9,488 nt of DNA from Paludibacter sp. GTDB taxonomy: Bacteria; Bacteroidota; Bacteroidia; Bacteroidales; Paludibacteraceae. Shown piece after piece: positions 6,828-9,488 of this stretch. The notes under the pieces were generated by a model that saw nothing but the letters and a program-made list of their open reading frames with translations, ran no database searches and was not told where the DNA came from. The position numbers and the translations under genes were made by a program. The stretch's first letter is position 1. Every line of letters starts with the position of its first letter. The stretch is taken from NCBI GenBank assembly GCA_028705705.1, contig JAQWCZ010000031.1:3547-13034 (forward strand), written 5' to 3'.

Positions 6828-7628
6828 TTAACTTGCGTTTTCTGTAATGATTAGTTTTTGTTTAGGCAGGATTTTATTACTGTTGAGTTGGTTTTGCTTT
6901 TTCAGGGTAGTCACTGTAATACCATACCTTCTCGCGATAGAATACAGTGTATCTCCTTTTCTGACACAATGATAGATAGCAGGATTTGGTTCAGGAAGAG
7001 TGTTTTGTACCTCAATTTTTTCAACCTCATTTGTTAATATCTGATTCGATGTATTACTGACATACTCAGTTTCTCCGGCAATTGTTGTGTTGTCTTCAAT
7101 CACCCTTCCGGCTTTGATATAACGCTTGGCGTAATAATTTTCATCAGAATGGGAAATCACAATTCCACTTTGGTTGGAAGAATGAATAAAATCAAATTTC
7201 CCGTTTTCATACGCGTTGACAACAATACCTACGTGACCGACATGTTTGTTATTTCTCCTACCAGAAAAGAAAACCAAATCACCTGCTTTGAGTTGAGTTT
7301 TGTCAATTTTATTGAATTGTTTCGCTTGCTCTGCTGATGAACGTTTGAGTGTATAGCCGAACTGACTGTAAACGTATGAACTAAAACCGGAGCAATCAAA
7401 CCTTACGTGTGGATTTGGCCGAAAATTATAAGGTTTCTTCAGGTATTTTTTCGCGAAACTGATCAATGAATCGGTGATTAATCCTTTTTGCTGTGGATGT
7501 ATCTGGTTGAAAGTTATATCTGTAGAACTAGTTGTTGTGGCGGTTGAATCAGTTTGTTCTTGTGCATTTGTGACAGAAAAGAAACATAATCCTATTATTA
7601 AAAAATATAATTTTATATGTGGGTGCAT
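6828..7628 (-). CDS. Secreted NlpC/P60 (C40) peptidoglycan endopeptidase with C-terminal LysM
   Basis: This 266-residue exported cell-wall hydrolase should cleave peptide stems of murein in the periplasm. Residues 1-22 are a signal peptide with likely cleavage after TNA (residue 22). A Thr/Ser-rich spacer follows (about 23-40). The catalytic domain (about 50-175) has RFDCSGFSSYVY with the nucleophile Cys79, LKAGDLVFF (113-121) typical of the family, HVGHVGIVV with catalytic His132, and FIHSS with His149 as the third catalytic residue. After a linker (about 178-215), one LysM domain occupies 218-262, with VRKGDTLYSIARRYGITV and a closing LPKQKLII; this would anchor the enzyme to murein. Most bacterial members put LysM first, so the C-terminal position is mildly unusual. 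The ATG at 7628 is preceded by a -7 box about 30 bases upstream. Confidence 0.93.
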   Translation of the reverse strand: MHPHIKLYFLIIGLCFFSVTNAQEQTDSTATTTSSTDITFNQIHPQQKGLITDSLISFAKKYLKKPYNFRPNPHVRFDCSGFSSYVYSQFGYTLKRSSAEQAKQFNKIDKTQLKAGDLVFFSGRRNNKHVGHVGIVVNAYENGKFDFIHSSNQSGIVISHSDENYYAKRYIKAGRVIEDNTTIAGETEYVSNTSNQILTNEVEKIEVQNTLPEPNPAIYHCVRKGDTLYSIARRYGITVTTLKKQNQLNSNKILPKQKLIITENAS

Positions 7629-7657
7629 GTTAGGAACTAATTTTTTGTTTGCTTATA

Positions 7658-7665
7658 CAAAGATA
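7658..7665 (-). promoter_or_regulatory. -7 box of the NlpC/P60 gene
   Basis: The minus strand reads TATCTTTG here, an exact TAnnTTTG match, giving a leader of roughly 23 bases. The nearest upstream TTG on that strand (7691-7693) is 25 bases away, longer than usual, so the -33 box is uncertain. Confidence 0.5.
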
Positions 7666-7710
7666 AGATTCCCATTTAAATTTACATAGTCAATATTTAA
7701 TATTTTTACA

Positions 7711-7741
7711 TTGATATCTGTTGAAAATTTTTATACCTTTG
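7711..7741 (+). promoter_or_regulatory. Promoter of the AraC-type regulator gene
   Basis: TACCTTTG (7734-7741) is an exact -7 match, and TTG at 7711-7713 lies 20 bases upstream. The predicted start near 7748 leaves a very short leader of about 14 bases. The promoter points away from the NlpC/P60 promoter in the same 133-base divergent region. Confidence 0.65.
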
Positions 7742-7761
7742 TGCTACAGCCATTTTAATAT

Positions 7762-8838
7762 ATGAATACCATTGCCTGGATAGGATTTTGTCAGGGTCTT
7801 TTTGCTGCCTTGCTCATGTTCACCAAAAAGGACAATTCGCTGCCGGATAAGATTTTATCCGGGTGGCTTACTTTGCTCGCAATTGAGTTTCTAACCTGCG
7901 GACTGGATCACGAGGTGTTTGGTGAGCCTTTGCTTTCGAGTTCTTTCCTACTGTTTAATCCTGCCATGTTTTTATATGTCAGCTCTCTGACACGCCCTGA
8001 TTTCAAACTAAAGTGGATGCAGTTGTTACATTTGTTGCCTTTTATTGTCTTTGAGATTTTCGCTTATAGCATTAGAGAGCCTTTCTCTCTGAATAATTTT
8101 TTTATCAAAGACGAAAATTTTCTGTTTCGAATCAGTTTTGCTGTAGCCAATTTTATTTCGTGGTTAATTTATAATCCGCTGAGTTTGGTATATGTGCACA
8201 AACACAGGATGCATCTTCGCGACGAAAAATCAAACATCGAAAAAAATGAAAGTTTGGGTTGGGTATTGAGTGTGGCGGTATTTTATTTTGTTTATTGTGC
8301 TTTTGCATTTATCATTTCTGTTATTGTTTTTTTTGTAGATATTCAGCCTCTTTTACCACACATTTATAATTATGCAGTGTTGCTTTTTATGGTGTTTATG
8401 TTGAGTTTCTACGGACTTCGCCAACAGGAGCTACCGAAGGAATCACTTGCTTCTGTGTATGTTCCTACTTATAAAAATTCCTTGCTGAGTGATGAAAATA
8501 AGGAAAAGATTAAAAATATGATCCTGCATTACTTCGAAAATCAAAATGTATTTCTGAATCCTGATTTGAACATGGATTTGCTCTCAAAAGCCTTGAAGAT
8601 TCCGAAATATCAGTTGACGGAAGTGCTGAACACGGTCATCGGGAAAAACTTTTTTCAGTTTGTGAACTCATACCGCGTAGAAGCTGTCAAGAAAATGCTT
8701 GCTGATCCGAAGAACAATTACTCCATTGAAGCCATCGGTTATGAATGTGGCTTCTGTAGTAAATCGTCTTTCTACAAAGAGTTTAAGCGTATCACGGGCA
8801 TGACTCCTATTGATTTCAAAAGCAAAATCATCAGCTAA
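7762..8838 (+). CDS. Membrane-embedded AraC-family transcriptional regulator
   Basis: This 358-residue protein joins a multi-helix membrane domain to a DNA-binding domain. I count about seven hydrophobic segments, near residues 4-20, 31-48, 59-76, 86-103, 122-144, 165-191 and 200-218. A short cytoplasmic linker follows (about 220-245). The C-terminal AraC domain spans about 248-355. Its first helix-turn-helix is around 269-290 (LNMDLLSKALKIPKYQLTEV). The second carries the family signature at 321-353, with SIEAIGYECGFCSKSSFYKEF and TGMTPIDFK. This arrangement is common in Bacteroidota and implies sensing of a membrane or extracytoplasmic cue with DNA binding at the inner membrane; the ligand is unknown. 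A likely target is the barrel gene 113 bases downstream, or its own promoter, but the sequence does not prove this. Confidence 0.9.
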   Translation: MNTIAWIGFCQGLFAALLMFTKKDNSLPDKILSGWLTLLAIEFLTCGLDHEVFGEPLLSSSFLLFNPAMFLYVSSLTRPDFKLKWMQLLHLLPFIVFEIFAYSIREPFSLNNFFIKDENFLFRISFAVANFISWLIYNPLSLVYVHKHRMHLRDEKSNIEKNESLGWVLSVAVFYFVYCAFAFIISVIVFFVDIQPLLPHIYNYAVLLFMVFMLSFYGLRQQELPKESLASVYVPTYKNSLLSDENKEKIKNMILHYFENQNVFLNPDLNMDLLSKALKIPKYQLTEVLNTVIGKNFFQFVNSYRVEAVKKMLADPKNNYSIEAIGYECGFCSKSSFYKEFKRITGMTPIDFKSKIIS

Positions 8839-8854
8839 ATGCTGTTTCTTTTTT
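8832..8854 (+). terminator. Weak intrinsic terminator-like hairpin overlapping the regulator's stop
   Basis: CAGC (8832-8835) and GCTG (8841-8844) form a 4-bp stem with a five-base loop that includes the stop codon. TTTCTTTTTT follows immediately. The T-tract is good but the stem is short, so termination would be partial at best. Confidence 0.3.
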
Positions 8855-8870
8855 AAAAGTAACACCACAA

Positions 8871-8901
8871 CAAGCTGTCCGCTTTTTAAAATACGGACTT
8901 G
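8871..8901. other. Bulged hairpin between the regulator and barrel genes
   Basis: GTCCG (8877-8881) pairs with CGGAC (8894-8898). CAA (8871-8873) can extend the pairing with TTG (8899-8901) across a three-base bulge, around an AT-rich loop. No T-tract follows. It may help end transcription of the regulator, or it may be chance. Confidence 0.25.
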
Positions 8902-8927
8902 CACTACCTGCTGAAATCGTATTATTG
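8899..8927 (+). promoter_or_regulatory. Possible promoter of the downstream barrel gene
   Basis: TATTATTG (8920-8927) matches the -7 consensus at all but one fixed position. TTG at 8899-8901 is 18 bases upstream. An imperfect -7 box is what one might expect of a promoter needing an activator. The inferred start near 8934 falls inside the inverted repeat at 8927-8950. Confidence 0.4.
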
Positions 8928-8950
8928 CAGTAACATTTAAAAATTACTGC
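8927..8950. promoter_or_regulatory. Perfect inverted repeat before the barrel gene start (candidate operator)
   Basis: GCAGTAA (8927-8933) and TTACTGC (8944-8950) are perfect 7-bp arms around a 10-base AT-rich spacer. The repeat begins at the last base of the -7-like box and ends one base before the ATG. That position suits a repressor operator over the start of transcription, or an RNA hairpin limiting access to the start codon. The binding factor is unknown. Confidence 0.45.
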
Positions 8951-8951
8951 T

Positions 8952-9488
8952 ATGAGACGATTTGCATTCCTAATAACAATTTGCCTGTTTTTGGGGGATT
9001 TGTCCGCTCAAAGCCTTTTACAGGATGCCGGAAGGGAAGTTGCAGCGGATGAGCCTCAGCAACCGGCATTGCAACTGAATGGTTTTGCCCGTGGCGTTGT
9101 ATTTGGCGGAGGAAAAAAGTATGAACTGGCAACTACCTTCGCTGAAGTTGCCCTGCAATCGCAGTTGAGAAGTCACGGCGCTTTTTTGCAGGCCGACATC
9201 CGGCTGCGAAAAGGTATTCTCTTTGATGAAGATATTCAGTTGATTGATTTCAAGCAGCTTTATGCCGGATACAGCAGTTTGAAGTTCGATTTACTGCTTG
9301 GCAACCAGGTTGTGACTTGGGGAAGAACCGATGGCTTCAATCCGACGGATAATATTACGCCCAAAGATTATTTTTTCTTTACACCAGATCCGGATGACCA
9401 GCAATTATCTAATTTTCTTTTACGTGCAAAATACAGATTTACTTCGGACATTGAACTGGATATAATCGGGGTGCCTTTTTATCTGCCT
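8952..9488 (+). CDS. Outer-membrane beta-barrel protein, DUF1302-like (3' end outside window)
   Basis: The first 179 codons are present and open to the right edge. Residues 1-19 are a signal peptide with likely cleavage after LSA. The mature part begins with a Gln-rich stretch and then LQLNGFARGVVFGGG, a first transmembrane beta strand. Alternating hydrophobic strands continue, including LYAGYSSLKFDLLLGNQVVTWG. The segment NQVVTWGRTDGFNPTDNIT resembles the plug/strand motif (GxQxxxWGxxDxxNPxD) of DUF1302-like porins, so I assign it to that group with moderate confidence. Such proteins are outer-membrane channels of mostly unknown substrate, sometimes encoded beside RND-type transporters and lipid-handling proteins; whether that holds here lies outside the window. 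It follows the AraC-type gene on the same strand and has its own promoter-like boxes and an inverted repeat. It is richer in G+C than the regulator. Confidence 0.75.
   Translation, partial: MRRFAFLITICLFLGDLSAQSLLQDAGREVAADEPQQPALQLNGFARGVVFGGGKKYELATTFAEVALQSQLRSHGAFLQADIRLRKGILFDEDIQLIDFKQLYAGYSSLKFDLLLGNQVVTWGRTDGFNPTDNITPKDYFFFTPDPDDQQLSNFLLRAKYRFTSDIELDIIGVPFYLP

Overview
The window looks like chromosomal DNA from a member of Bacteroidota, most likely Bacteroidales. The genes are AT-rich and mostly lack Shine-Dalgarno sequences. Several starts are preceded by the phylum's promoter type, TAnnTTTG at -7 with TTG or TTTG about 18-20 bases upstream. The protein families also fit: a fimbrillin-like surface lipoprotein, a DUF5723-type outer-membrane protein, an AraC regulator fused to a membrane domain, and a cysteine-ladder LRR region. 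The genus cannot be named from this sequence.

Layout. Bases 1-2823 (minus) are one long open frame running off the left edge. It encodes a surface lipoprotein with a fimbrillin-like N-terminal part, a long unrecognised beta-rich middle, and the beginning of an InlJ/PG0350-like leucine-rich repeat region. A 311-base divergent intergenic region follows (2824-3134). Next is a DUF5723-type outer-membrane beta-barrel gene (3135-4538, plus). Its stop codon directly abuts, tail to tail, the stop of a CoA-disulfide/persulfide reductase gene carrying two rhodanese domains (4539-6548, minus). The leader of that gene holds a REP-like palindromic repeat and a second hairpin. Upstream on the same strand is a secreted NlpC/P60 peptidoglycan hydrolase with a C-terminal LysM (6828-7628, minus). 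A short divergent promoter region separates it from a gene for a seven-helix membrane domain fused to an AraC-type DNA-binding domain (7762-8838, plus). A 113-base gap with a perfect 7-bp inverted repeat precedes a partial outer-membrane beta-barrel gene that leaves the right edge (8952-9488, plus).

How they fit together. Most of the proteins act at the cell envelope: surface lipoprotein, two outer-membrane barrels, a periplasmic or outer-surface murein hydrolase, and a membrane-embedded regulator. The reductase is cytoplasmic and handles low-molecular-weight disulfides or persulfides. Apart from the possible pairing of the AraC regulator with the following barrel gene, each gene appears to have its own promoter, so this is not one operon. 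I see no tRNA, rRNA, CRISPR array, transposase or phage gene. The points most worth a second look are the lipoprotein architecture, the reductase whose first rhodanese domain lacks its cysteine, the REP-like element in that gene's leader, and the inverted repeat at the start of the last gene.
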